The notes: generated by a model not told the origin, from the letters alone. DNA of 64,000 bases from Streptomyces gelaticus (GCF_014649535.1 NZ_BMTF01000010.1:1-64000), one strand, 5' to 3'; counted from the first letter of the stretch, positions 16,489 to 24,486 are shown. Translations and numbers: made by a program.

Positions 16489-16663
16489 TGCGTCCTCCCA
16501 TGGATCCGAACGTAGTTGAACGGTTCACGGACCCCGGCAGTATCGTCCCTCCCACGGTGATCCCAACAGATGGCAACAGAGACGTAATGAAAGTTTCCGA
16601 TCACCGCAGTGCGGAAGTGTGTCAGGACGAATGGCAACCGCCCATATGGCCATGGAGGTCCAC

Positions 16664-17332
16664 TTGTTGATCCGCCGTCAGACCATGTGTGTCAGCAGAT
16701 CCGTTCTCGTCGCGGCGGTCGTGTCCGCCGCCCTCGCCCTCGCCGCGTGCGATGCGGGGAACCGGGGAACCCACACGAAGGCGCAGGCCGGCGGGGGTCC
16801 TTCGGTGGTGGCGCCAGGAAAGCCGGGCGAGCCCGCACGAACCCTCTCCGCCGAGGAGGCCGCGAAGGCCGCCGGGGACGACACACCCAACTCGGCCGAC
16901 TACCGCTATGCGCAGATGATGATCCAACACCACGCCCAGGCCCTGGAGTTGACCGCGCTCGTCCCGTCCCGCTCCGGTTCCTCCTCGGTCAAACGGCTCG
17001 CCGAGCGCATCACGGCGAGCCAGCAGCCGGAGATCGGCGCCATGGAAGGGTGGCTCACACACCACGGCGGCGACCGGCGAAAGTCCGCCCATGACCACGC
17101 GGCGATGCCCGGCATGGCGACCCCGGCGCAGCTGAAGGAGCTGCGCAAGGCGGACGGAACGGCCTTCGACAAGCTCTTCCTCGCATTGATGATCACCCAC
17201 CACCAAGGAGCGATCACGATGGCGACCGACGTGCTCGCGGAGGGAAACAACGTACAGATCGAGGAGATGGCCGGGGACGTCGTCGCCCAGCAGACGGTGG
17301 AGATCAACAGAATGCGCACGATGTCGTCCTGA
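16664..17332 (+). CDS. DUF305 domain-containing lipoprotein
   Basis: About 222 aa. A signal sequence (VLVAAVVSAALALAAC) ends in the lipobox LAAC, so the product should be an exported lipoprotein. The DUF305 domain carries the two signature His pairs, QMMIQHHAQALEL and LMITHHQGAITMA, plus a Met/His-rich stretch HDHAAMPGMA, which suggests metal (perhaps copper) binding. Start uncertain: TTG 16664 has GGAGG 5 nt upstream, while in-frame ATGs lie at 16631 and 16646. It is divergent from the LVIVD gene. Confidence 0.88.
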   Translation: MLIRRQTMCVSRSVLVAAVVSAALALAACDAGNRGTHTKAQAGGGPSVVAPGKPGEPARTLSAEEAAKAAGDDTPNSADYRYAQMMIQHHAQALELTALVPSRSGSSSVKRLAERITASQQPEIGAMEGWLTHHGGDRRKSAHDHAAMPGMATPAQLKELRKADGTAFDKLFLALMITHHQGAITMATDVLAEGNNVQIEEMAGDVVAQQTVEINRMRTMSS

Positions 17333-17408
17333 CGCGGTCCCGGGCGCGCCTCTCCCCCGCTCCGGCCGCCGGTGCCATGCTGGAGGGATCTCCGGGAAGA
17401 GGTGCGCC

Positions 17409-18830
17409 GTGCTCCGTGTCGCCGTCGTCGGCTCAGGTCCCAGCGGGGTCTACACCGCTCAGGCCCTGGTCGCACAGGACCGGGTCCCCGACGTCCGGGT
17501 CCATGTGCTGGACCGGCTCCCCTGCCCGTACGGCCTGGTGCGCTACGGGGTCGCCCCGGACCACGAGAAGATCAAGTCGCTGCAGAACAGCCTGCGGACC
17601 GTTCTGGAGCACGAGCGGGTCACCTTCCTCGGGAATGTCGAGGTGGGCGGGGGCGGGATCCCGCCCGAGCGGCTCGGCGAGCTCTACGACGCGGTGGTCT
17701 ACTGCGTCGGGGCCGCGACCGACCGCGCGCTCGCCGTCCCCGGCGAGAATCTGCCCGGCAGCTGCTCCGCCACCGAGTTCGTCTCCTGGTACAGCGCACA
17801 CCCCGACGCGGCCGCCGCCGGCTTCGCGCTCCGGGCACGTTCGGTCGTGGTGATCGGGGCCGGCAATGTGGCGGTGGACGTGGCGCGGATTCTGGCGCGC
17901 GGTGCGCGGGAGCTGCGCCCCACCGACGTACCGCCCGGTGCACTCGGCGCGCTGGCCGGCAGCCGGGTACACGAGATCCACATGGCGGGCAGGCGCGGGC
18001 CGTCACAGGCCAGGTTCACGACCAAGGAACTGCGCGAGCTGGGCGGGCTGCCACAGGCCCGGGTCGTGGTGGACGAAGCGGAGCTCGCCCGCGATCCGGC
18101 GTACGCCGATCCGTCCGATCCCTCCGCACGGGTCCCCGCCCTGTCCTCGCCTCCGAACGCGCCGCCCCTGACGGCGGCGGCGCGGCGCAATGTGGAAGTC
18201 CTGCGCGGATGGGCCGCCGGTGGCGGAGGCGCGGGCACTGGCGGGCATCCGCTGCGCACCATCCACCTGCGGTTCTTTCTGCGCCCCGTCGAACTGCTGG
18301 AGCGGGACGGCCGGGTGGCCGGGGTGCGGTTCGCCCGTACGGTGCCGGACGGCAGCGGCGGCGTGCGCGACGCCGGTACGTACGAGGACATCCCCGCCCA
18401 GCTCGTGCTGCGGGCGATCGGCTACCGCGGGGTTCCGCTGCCCGGCCTGCCCTTCGACCCGGTGCGCGGTACGGTGCCGCATCTGGCGGGGCGGGTGCTG
18501 CGGGACGGGGTGCCGTCGCCCGGGGAGTACGTCGCCGGGTGGATCAAGCGGGGACCGACCGGGGTGATCGGCTCGAACCGGTCGTGCGCGAAGGAGACGG
18601 TGGCTTCGCTGCTCGACGATGTCCCACTGCTCGCCGGGCGCCCCTCGGCACCCGATCCGGTGGCGGCGCTGCGGGCGTGGGGGCTGCGTCCGGTGGAGTG
18701 GGACGGCTGGCTGTCGATCGAGCGGGCGGAGGCGGCGCTGGGCCGGTCGCTGGGCCGGGAGCGGGCGAAGATCCCGGACTGGGCGGGGCTGCTGAGCGCC
18801 GCGCGGAGTGGCGGCCGGGACCGCCGGTGA
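17409..18830 (+). CDS. FAD-dependent ferredoxin/adrenodoxin-type NADP+ reductase (FprA-like)
   Basis: 473 aa, full length for the adrenodoxin-reductase group. The FAD dinucleotide motif is VAVVGSGPSGVYTAQAL (residues 4-20). It continues with the diagnostic PCPYGLVRYGVAPDHEKIK, the NADP(H) motif VVIGAGNVAVDVAR near residue 153, the segment GRRGPSQARFTTKELRELGGL, and the C-terminal GWIKRGPTGVIGSNRSCAKETV. It should shuttle electrons between NADPH and ferredoxin, commonly for P450s, though none is nearby. GTG start. It converges on the ArsR gene with 2 nt between stops. Confidence 0.9.
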   Translation: MLRVAVVGSGPSGVYTAQALVAQDRVPDVRVHVLDRLPCPYGLVRYGVAPDHEKIKSLQNSLRTVLEHERVTFLGNVEVGGGGIPPERLGELYDAVVYCVGAATDRALAVPGENLPGSCSATEFVSWYSAHPDAAAAGFALRARSVVVIGAGNVAVDVARILARGARELRPTDVPPGALGALAGSRVHEIHMAGRRGPSQARFTTKELRELGGLPQARVVVDEAELARDPAYADPSDPSARVPALSSPPNAPPLTAAARRNVEVLRGWAAGGGGAGTGGHPLRTIHLRFFLRPVELLERDGRVAGVRFARTVPDGSGGVRDAGTYEDIPAQLVLRAIGYRGVPLPGLPFDPVRGTVPHLAGRVLRDGVPSPGEYVAGWIKRGPTGVIGSNRSCAKETVASLLDDVPLLAGRPSAPDPVAALRAWGLRPVEWDGWLSIERAEAALGRSLGRERAKIPDWAGLLSAARSGGRDRR

Positions 18831-18832
18831 GG

Positions 18833-19213
18833 CTACCGGTCCTCGCCGGTGCGCTGGTCCTGGCGGTTCGCCGCGTCGAGGACGCGGTCGAGGAGCCCGG
18901 GGAACAGCGCCTCCAGGTCCTCTCGCCGCAGGCCGTTCATCTTGGCCGTGCCGCGGTAGCACTGCTGGATGATCCCGCTGTCGCGCAGCACCCGGAAGTG
19001 GTGCGTGGACGTCGACTTGGACACCGGGAGATCGAAACGGGAACAGGTGAGCTCGGACTCGGCTGCGGCCAGCTCGCGGACGATCCGCAGTCGCATCGGG
19101 TCGGAGAGCGCGTGGAGCACCGCCTCGATACGGATCTCGTCGCGCGCGGGGTGGTCGAGCACACGACCGCCGACCTCGGTGGCGCTTGTGGCAGGGGCGC
19201 TGGCGGGTGTCAC
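18833..19213 (-). CDS. ArsR-like winged-helix transcriptional regulator
   Basis: About 126 aa. The winged helix runs through AVLHALSDPMRLRIVRELAA, SRFDLPVSKSTSTHHFRVLRDSGIIQQ and the wing YRGTAKMNGLRREDLE. There are no ArsR-type metal-site cysteines (ELTCSRFD holds the only one visible). I place the start at GTG 19213, preceded by GTGGAG. About 60 bp upstream lies TACGA-N6-TCGTA, resembling half-sites in front of the Old Yellow Enzyme gene at 21569, so the regulator may control itself and that enzyme. An alternative start 30 codons upstream would overlap this operator. Confidence 0.85.
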   Translation of the reverse strand: MTPASAPATSATEVGGRVLDHPARDEIRIEAVLHALSDPMRLRIVRELAAAESELTCSRFDLPVSKSTSTHHFRVLRDSGIIQQCYRGTAKMNGLRREDLEALFPGLLDRVLDAANRQDQRTGEDR

Positions 19214-19274
19214 GACGGCTCCACTTCCTGGGACTGTTCCGGTTCCACGAGGGGACCGTTCCGGTCTTCCATAA

Positions 19275-19290
19275 TACGAGACTCGTCGTA
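19275..19290. promoter_or_regulatory. Candidate operator upstream of the ArsR gene
   Basis: TACGAGACTCGTCGTA: inverted arms TACGA and TCGTA around a 6-nt spacer. It resembles the GTACGA/TCGTAC elements at 21604-21661 in front of the Old Yellow Enzyme gene. Confidence 0.45.
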
Positions 19291-19318
19291 GTTCGACATT
19301 CACCGGAGGGCGGGCCTG

Positions 19319-19495
19319 TCACGCGCAGAACAGCGGGCCCGTCGCGCTGCAGTCGGTGCGGCCCGTACGCGATGCCGCCCCGCAGGCGTCGACGAGCTCG
19401 TCCATGTGGGCCTCTGCCCAACTGTGCGCCATGTCCGGCCGGCGGAGCAGGCTCCGGCCGAGCGGGGTCAGTTCGCAGGCGTGCCGCGCCTCTCC
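19319..19495 (-). pseudogene. Remnant of an HxlR-family regulator (C-terminal end only)
   Basis: The minus-strand frame reads ACELTPLGRSLLRR then MAHSWAEAHMDELVDAC. This is the typical end of HxlR winged-helix regulators (YxLTPLGRSLLxxL...WAExHMDEL). The DNA-binding N-terminal half is missing; upstream sequence loses family character at about 19495. It lies head-to-head with the 5'-truncated NAD(P)H-binding gene at 19522. Confidence 0.6.
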
Positions 19496-19521
19496 GGCGA
19501 TTTCCGCGGGAATTCCGCCCC

Positions 19522-19788
19522 TTCGGCCTCGGCACCGCCGCCGGTACGGCGGTGCTGCGCACCGCACCCGCCGGGCTGGACCGGCTGGTCGTCAGCCCGG
19601 CCGGAGGGTTCGACCAGGACGGCGCGCGCTCCGGCCGGTACACCACCGCCGCAGTGGACCCGGAAGCCCGGATCCCCTACAGCGACTTCGCCGTCGCTCT
19701 GCGGGACGAGGCCGATGCCATCTCGACGTCGACTCCACCCTCGTCCGTGACCGGCACGCGACCACGTCTCAAGCCCACACCGCCTTGA
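19522..19788 (+). pseudogene. Remnant of an NAD(P)H-binding (NmrA/YwnB-like) oxidoreductase, C-terminal part
   Basis: The plus-strand frame gives GLDRLVVSPAGGFDQDGARS, GRYTTAAVDPEARIPYSDFA and VALRDEADA. This matches the last third of NAD(P)-dependent oxidoreductases that are often divergent from HxlR regulators. The Rossmann N-terminus (GATGxxG) is absent and the sequence after DEADA degenerates. It appears to be the right-hand survivor of a deletion that removed the heads of both genes of a divergent pair. Confidence 0.6.
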
Positions 19789-20254
19789 CCACTGCGTGAC
19801 CTGCTGAAGCCGCCCGCCCGTAGAACCCCTGGAGGTCCTTGTGATGGTCGAGGAACTCCCGCCCGACCTGAGCATCTTCCCGGGCGCGGCCGCCGGCGAC
19901 GTTCCAGAACTCGTCGAAAGGGACAGTCGCGAGGAAGTCTGCGGCCTGTGACACCCCAGGCGGCTCCAGAATCATCAGGGGCGGGTCGGAGGGGTCGGCG
20001 TCAGCCGTGTGTGCCACGGGGCGGCCGCCGTAGATCGGCAACATCCAGGACTCGGCGGCGTCTGCATCGAGGACACCGGCTGTGGCGTAGAAGTCATTGA
20101 CGGAGCCGAAGACCTTGTCGATCGAGTTGGCAATACCTGCCGCGTACTCGTCGGGGTGGTTGTCCCAGGCCTCGGACATGAACGCCGCAAGCCAGGTGTG
20201 GTCGTCCCGGATCTCGGATTCCGCGACGGCGCGAAAGTGCAGATGGATGCTCAC
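19769..20254 (-). CDS. DUF1877 family protein
   Basis: 161 aa soluble protein starting at GTG 20254 (VSIHLHFRAV), with GGGGGAC upstream. The pattern of an N-terminal beta strand, the central SIDKVFGSVNDFYATAG (family: lDKawxxihyllTG) and the C-terminal FLDHHKDLQGFYGRAASAGHAVV fits DUF1877, the YfbM-like family of unknown function. The frame is open upstream of the GTG but the extra residues look non-coding. Its 3' end overlaps the NmrA-like remnant by 20 nt. Confidence 0.65.
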   Translation of the reverse strand: MSIHLHFRAVAESEIRDDHTWLAAFMSEAWDNHPDEYAAGIANSIDKVFGSVNDFYATAGVLDADAAESWMLPIYGGRPVAHTADADPSDPPLMILEPPGVSQAADFLATVPFDEFWNVAGGRAREDAQVGREFLDHHKDLQGFYGRAASAGHAVVKAVWA

Positions 20255-20395
20255 CGCGACGAGTCCCCCGTTTCGGCGGCCCGGCTGTCGGGCCGAACGG
20301 ACAGAACCTACTCCCCAGCAGATCGGTGTGTCCGCGCGGCCGGGGTTGCTGCGCCTCACCGCGTTACCCTCCTCGACGAAACACGGGGCGGGCAC

Positions 20396-20460
20396 GCCGC
20401 ACCGGCCCGGCCGGCCCCGTGACGCTGCGCGTCGTGCAGGACCGGCCGGGCCGGTGCGGC
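20396..20460 (-). terminator. Long GC-rich inverted repeat downstream of the Old Yellow Enzyme gene
   Basis: Perfect 19-bp arms (20396-20414 and 20442-20460) with a 27-nt loop, starting 12 nt past the stop of the minus-strand oxidoreductase. Probable factor-independent terminator. Confidence 0.65.
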
Positions 20461-20471
20461 AGGCGGAGTGG

Positions 20472-21569
20472 TCAGACCGCGCGGAGATACTGCTCCGGCT
20501 TGCGGAGTTCACCGCCCAGTTCGCGGGCCGCCTCCTGCGCCCACGACGGGCTGCGCAGCAGCTCGCGCCCGAGGAGGACGGCGTCCGCCCGCCCCTCGGT
20601 GATGATCTTCTCGGCCTGCTGCGGCTCGGTGATCAGGCCCACCGCCGCCACCGGGAGCGAGGTCTCGGTCCGGACCCGCTCGGCGAAGGGGACCTGGTAC
20701 CCCGGCCCGGTCGCGACGCGGGCACGCGGGGCGTTTCCGCCGCTGGAGACGTCCAGCAGGTCGACCCCGTGAGCCTGGAGCTGCGCGGCCAGCCGCACGG
20801 TCTCGTCGACCGTCCAGCCCTCGCGCTCGTCCTCGTCGTTCTCCGTGAGCCAGTCCGTCGCGGAGATCCGGAAGAAGACGGGCAGTTCGTCCGGCCAGAC
20901 CTCGCGCACCGCGTCGACGACCTGCAACGCGAGGCGGACGCGGTTCTCGAAGCTGCCGCCGTACTCGTCGGTGCGCCGGTTGCTGTGCGGGGAGAGGAAC
21001 TGTCCGATGAGGTAGCCGTGGGCGCCGTGCACCTCGGCGACCTCGAAGCCAGCGTCGAGAGCGCGGCGCGCGGCCTCACGGAAGCGGTCGACGATGCCCT
21101 GGATCTCGTCCGTGGTCAGCTCGTGCGGCACGGGGTGACCGTCGTCGAACGGCAGCGGGCTGGGGGCGACGGGCGTCCAGCCGTGCGCCTCGGGCCCCAC
21201 GGGGTGGCCGCCCAGCCAGGGGGCCGCCGTGGACGCCTTGCGCCCGGCGTGTGCGAGCTGGATGCCCGCGACGGCCCCCTGCCCCTTGATGAATCGCGTG
21301 ATCCGGCGGAGCGAGGCGACCTGGGTGTCGTTCCAGATGCCGAGGTCGCCGGGGCTGATCCGGCCCTCGGGGCTGACGGCCGTGGCCTCGGTGAGGATGA
21401 GCCCGGTCCCCCCTGTGGCGCGGGCCGCGAGGTGGGCGAAGTGCCAGTCGGTCGCGACACCCGCGTCCGGCCCGTCCGGTGCGGCGCTGTACTGGCACAT
21501 GGGCGCCATCCAGATTCGGTTGGGGATGACGAGCGACCGCAGGGTGTAGGGCTCGAAGAGGGCACTCAC
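20472..21569 (-). CDS. NADH:flavin oxidoreductase, Old Yellow Enzyme family (YqjM class)
   Basis: 365 aa TIM-barrel flavoprotein. Features of the thermophilic-like YqjM class are RIWMAPMCQYSA (Cys25, which tunes FMN), the substrate pair in QLAHAGRKAS, EVHGAHGYLIGQFLSP, the NRRTDEYGGSFENR signature and the FMN phosphate region in VGLITEPQQAEKII...ADAVLLGRELL. It should reduce activated alkenes with NAD(P)H. Start GTG 21569 (VSALFEPY); the frame reads further upstream into the operator region. GTACGA/TCGTAC elements at 21604-21661 probably mediate control, perhaps by the ArsR protein at 18833. Confidence 0.92.
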   Translation of the reverse strand: MSALFEPYTLRSLVIPNRIWMAPMCQYSAAPDGPDAGVATDWHFAHLAARATGGTGLILTEATAVSPEGRISPGDLGIWNDTQVASLRRITRFIKGQGAVAGIQLAHAGRKASTAAPWLGGHPVGPEAHGWTPVAPSPLPFDDGHPVPHELTTDEIQGIVDRFREAARRALDAGFEVAEVHGAHGYLIGQFLSPHSNRRTDEYGGSFENRVRLALQVVDAVREVWPDELPVFFRISATDWLTENDEDEREGWTVDETVRLAAQLQAHGVDLLDVSSGGNAPRARVATGPGYQVPFAERVRTETSLPVAAVGLITEPQQAEKIITEGRADAVLLGRELLRSPSWAQEAARELGGELRKPEQYLRAV

Positions 21570-21603
21570 GTCGGACTCCGTTTCGGGGGGTGCGGAAGGA
21601 TCG

Positions 21604-21661
21604 CTAGTACGATACATCCCGTACTACGACGCCCGTCAAATTACGACGCCTCTCGTACTAG
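21604..21661. promoter_or_regulatory. Clustered inverted half-sites upstream of the Old Yellow Enzyme gene
   Basis: CTAGTACGA (21604-21612), CGTACTACGA (21620-21629) and TCGTACTAG (21653-21661). The outer two are perfect reverse complements, and TAGTACG/CGTACTA forms a tighter inner dyad. They lie 35-92 bp before the GTG start, where an operator would overlap the promoter. Confidence 0.6.
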
Positions 21662-21698
21662 TTCCGGGCCGGGACGGATGCAAGTCGGCCGAGCGGCG

Positions 21699-22091
21699 TC
21701 AGTCGGCGTTCCTGGCACGCCGCCGGAGCGTGATCTCGGCCTCCGCGTCGTATCCCTGGGTCCAGTTGCGTCCGGCGGCCGACTTCCAGGTGACGTGGAC
21801 GGTCGCACCGTCGGCCCTGACGCCGTCCACCGTCATGCCCCGGTCACCGTCCCGCACGTCCCCCCGGCGCAGCTCGCGCGCCTTGAGCGTGACGGGCTGC
21901 GCCGACCCCGCGCCGTCGGCCTCGTCCGCCGCACGGGCCAGCGCCGCCGCCAGCTCGCGGGCGCGGTCGGGGTTGCAGATCAGCGACACCCCGCCCGAGG
22001 GCGCCGCGGCCCTGATCTCGACCCGCGTTCCGACAGGGTTCACCTCCAGGGCCGCCCCTCGCCCCTCGGCGTCCTCGATCCCTCTCGTCAT
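21699..22091 (-). CDS. Hypothetical protein (130 aa)
   Basis: 130 aa soluble protein starting at ATG 22091 (MTRGIEDAEGRG). The N-terminal half resembles a small alpha/beta unit with NPDRARELAAALARAADEA. The C-terminal half is strand-rich (ATVHVTWKSAAGRNWTQGYDAEAEITLRR). The frame stays open for 1.2 kb upstream only as antisense of other genes. I do not recognise the family. It lies between the Old Yellow Enzyme operator region and the methyltransferase gene on the same strand. Confidence 0.7.
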   Translation of the reverse strand: MTRGIEDAEGRGAALEVNPVGTRVEIRAAAPSGGVSLICNPDRARELAAALARAADEADGAGSAQPVTLKARELRRGDVRDGDRGMTVDGVRADGATVHVTWKSAAGRNWTQGYDAEAEITLRRRARNAD

Positions 22092-22180
22092 CGCCCCGCT
22101 CCTCCCTTCGCCCGGCCGGTTCGCCGGGCCCGTAAAGCCTGAGGTTCTCGGGGCCGACCGTGCCACATCCGGAGCGGACC

Positions 22181-22957
22181 CTACGACTCGGCCACGACGA
22201 TGTAGAGCGTCACGGCCGCCAGGAAGGGGCCGTCGGAAAGGTGGTCCAGCCACCGTCGCGCCGACTCCTCGGTGAAGTATCCGGCGTCGGCGGCGCGGCG
22301 CGCGGTGCGCTCCAGACCGAGAATCCCGTCGGCTGCCCGGACGTCCCGGAAGACGGGGGTGACCGGTACGACCCCGGGCACGGAGAATCCCGCGTCCGCC
22401 GCCAGTCGGGCCAGCTGGCTGCCGATGCGGGCGTTGCGGACGGCTTCGTGCGTGACGTACTGGGTGTAGGCGCGCGACAGACCGCTGTCCGGATGATCGA
22501 CCGTCAGGGTGCCCCAGTCCGGTTCGCCCATGACGAGCCGTCCGCCCGGCCTGAGCACGCGCCGGGCTTCGCCGAGCGCTCGGGCGGGATCGTCGACGTG
22601 CTGGAGGACCCGGTCGGTACGGGCCCGGTCGACGCAGTGGTCCGGCAGTGGCAGCTGGTGGACGTCTCCGAGCCGCACGGTCACGTTGCTCCGCTCCGCG
22701 CTGCGGTCCCGGGCGGCGTCGACCGAGGCCCGGTCGTGGTCGATGCCGATCACCTGGCCCGTCGCGGTGACGGCCTCGGCGAGCGCGCCGAGATCGGTGC
22801 CGGGTCCGCAGCCGAGGTCGAGCGCCGTATCGCCCGGCCGGACTCCGAGCTCGTCGAGCATGTGTCTCTTGTAGGACCGGCCCGGACCGGTGGCGGCGAC
22901 CCGGTCCAGGTAGGCGAACGCGTCGGGGGTGGCAGTCTCGAACACCGATGAGGTCAT
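22181..22957 (-). CDS. Class I SAM-dependent methyltransferase
   Basis: 258 aa. SAM-binding motif I is TALDLGCGPGTDLGALAEAV, motif II is GQVIGIDHDRASVDAARD, and the post-motif segment is DRARTDRVLQHVDDPARALGEARRVLRPGGRLVMGEP, typical of UbiE/Methyltransf_11-like small-molecule enzymes. ATG at 22957 (MTSSVFETA) is chosen over the longer frame because family sequence begins there. The substrate is unknown. It is divergent from the acetyltransferase gene with 86 nt between starts. Confidence 0.9.
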   Translation of the reverse strand: MTSSVFETATPDAFAYLDRVAATGPGRSYKRHMLDELGVRPGDTALDLGCGPGTDLGALAEAVTATGQVIGIDHDRASVDAARDRSAERSNVTVRLGDVHQLPLPDHCVDRARTDRVLQHVDDPARALGEARRVLRPGGRLVMGEPDWGTLTVDHPDSGLSRAYTQYVTHEAVRNARIGSQLARLAADAGFSVPGVVPVTPVFRDVRAADGILGLERTARRAADAGYFTEESARRWLDHLSDGPFLAAVTLYIVVAES

Positions 22958-23029
22958 GCGCGCCAGTGAAGCAGGGACGGCCACCGCCCGGGCACGGGTA
23001 TTGCATTGCGGGCCGGCCGGGGTGCTGCG

Positions 23030-23035
23030 TAACGT
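23030..23035 (+). promoter_or_regulatory. -10 element (TAACGT) of a probable leaderless promoter for the GNAT gene
   Basis: TAACGT ends 8 nt before the ATG at 23044 and no ribosome binding site is visible. Confidence 0.4.
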
Positions 23036-23043
23036 CGTCGGCC

Positions 23044-23580
23044 ATGACGACCCTTGCTCTGCGTACCGCTCGACTGTGTCTGGATCCGTACACACCCGCC
23101 GACGAGGAGGACTTCGTCGCGCTGTTCCAGGACACCCGGGTCTCCCGCTGGATGGGGGAAGGGCCGCAGACCGAGGCCGAGGACCGCGCGCTGTTCGGAC
23201 GGATCTTCAGCAAGGTGTACGCACAGGACCTGTTCGACGTCTGGGCGATCCGGCACGAGGGCCGGTTCGTCGGCCATGCGGAGATCAAGCCGTCCCCGGA
23301 GGCGGGCGGCCACGAGATCGTCTACGCACTGGCCGCCACCGCGTGGGGGCAGGGGTTCGGCACCGAGATCGCGCAGACGCTGACCGGGTACGGGTTCGAC
23401 ACGCTCGGGCTCACCGAGGTGCATGCCACGGTGGCGGCCGAGAACACCGGGTCGCTGGCGCTGCTGGACCGGATCGGCTTCCGGCATGTCCGGAACATCA
23501 CGGAGGACGACGGCAGCACGACCCTGCTCCTGACCTGCTCCCTCGCGTCCGAAGCCGCCGGAGCCGGTCAGCCCCGATAG
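23044..23580 (+). CDS. GNAT family N-acetyltransferase (RimJ/RimL type)
   Basis: 178 aa. Typical RimJ/RimL layout: ALRTARLCLDPYTPADEEDF at the N-terminus, strand IRHEGRFVGHAEIKP, acetyl-CoA loop ATAWGQGFGTEIAQTL, and VHATVAAENTGSLALLDRIGFRHV near the C-terminus. It probably acetylates a protein N-terminus or a small amine. The ATG at 23044 follows TAACGT by 8 nt, consistent with a leaderless start. Its 3' end overlaps the convergent cupin gene by 13 nt. Confidence 0.88.
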   Translation: MTTLALRTARLCLDPYTPADEEDFVALFQDTRVSRWMGEGPQTEAEDRALFGRIFSKVYAQDLFDVWAIRHEGRFVGHAEIKPSPEAGGHEIVYALAATAWGQGFGTEIAQTLTGYGFDTLGLTEVHATVAAENTGSLALLDRIGFRHVRNITEDDGSTTLLLTCSLASEAAGAGQPR

Positions 23581-24284
23581 ACGTCCAGACGGCCGCACAT
23601 GCCGAACTTTCCGTATGCGGAGGGCTGTTCGGCGTGGACGCAGGCGTCGGCGAGATGGCCGCCGTCACCGCGCGCCACGGCGTCGAGCTGCTCGCCGGTC
23701 GCCTCGGATGCCGCGGCGGCCCCGCGCTGCCAGCGTTCACGCCAGTCCTCGGCCCTCGGCCGTACGAGTGCGGTCGCGGCCCGGTGGAATGCGGCGAGCG
23801 GCTCGGGGTCGCCCGCCTCGGCGGCCCGGCGCAGGGCGAGAAATCCTTCGACGGCGAGATCGCGGCGGGCGCGCGCGGCCCGTTCCTGCTCCGCCTCGGA
23901 GCCGTCGGCGGGCAGGGCGACCGCCGCCCGGTAGGCGTCCGGGTCCGCCAGGCGGTCCGGCGGCAGGGTGAGTACGGCGTCGCCCGCCTCCGGCAGCCCG
24001 CTGTTCTCCATGAGCACGACGATGCGCAGCCCGTCCTCGTTGACGAGCCGGTGGATCGTGCCTGGCGTGAACCACACCAGCGCACCCGGTGCCAGCGGCG
24101 TCTGCCGGAATCCCGACGCGGTGAGGGTCTGCACCGAGCCCGCGCCGCCGACCACCACGTACCCCTCGGAACAGGTGAGGTGGAGATGGGGCGTCCCGCC
24201 GCGCAGACCGTCCGCGGCGGGCCAGTCGTACACCCGCAGATGGGACACGGCGACGGCGCCGGGCAGCCCTTCGAAGGTCGGCAC
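23568..24284 (-). CDS. Cupin domain-containing protein
   Basis: 238 aa. A single cupin occupies about residues 10-105: HLHLTCSEGYVVVGGAGSVQTL carries the first motif (HxH...E) and PGTIHRLVNEDGLRIVVLMENSG the second (PxxxH). The second half is helical, with no recognised domain. GTG start at 24284 with GAGGAGC upstream. It diverges from the BNR-repeat gene, with a 42-bp concentric dyad centred at 24343.5 between the two genes. This suggests joint regulation, perhaps in sugar metabolism, but no enzyme activity can be read from the sequence. Confidence 0.82.
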   Translation of the reverse strand: MPTFEGLPGAVAVSHLRVYDWPAADGLRGGTPHLHLTCSEGYVVVGGAGSVQTLTASGFRQTPLAPGALVWFTPGTIHRLVNEDGLRIVVLMENSGLPEAGDAVLTLPPDRLADPDAYRAAVALPADGSEAEQERAARARRDLAVEGFLALRRAAEAGDPEPLAAFHRAATALVRPRAEDWRERWQRGAAAASEATGEQLDAVARGDGGHLADACVHAEQPSAYGKFGMCGRLDVYRG

Positions 24285-24322
24285 AGCTGCTCCTCGGTCT
24301 CTCTGCCGTGAGGTCCGCATGT

Positions 24323-24364
24323 GGTGCACGCACTCCGGCAAGCGCTTTCTAATTGTCGTGCACC
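24323..24364. promoter_or_regulatory. Concentric dyad (nested operator) between the cupin and BNR genes
   Basis: Outer arms GGTGCACG (24323-24330) and CGTGCACC (24357-24364) are perfect reverse complements. The core palindrome AAGCGCTT (24340-24347) has exactly the same centre (24343.5). AAGCGCTT resembles LacI-family operator cores, and each outer arm contains its own palindrome GTGCAC. It lies about 40 bp before the cupin start and 120 bp before the BNR start. Confidence 0.6.
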
Positions 24365-24486
24365 GTACCCCCGCCGGCCTCGATGCAACAGGGCCCGAGG
24401 CAGGGCGGCTGCTTTGCGGGCCACTGTCAGTGGTCGGGTGCAGACTGGCCTTTATCCGACACAACGGCGTTTCGGGAGGTTCGGTC

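Noticed and set aside
17409..18830. A P450 electron-transfer cluster around the FprA-like reductase
   Set aside because: No P450 or ferredoxin gene is seen nearby.
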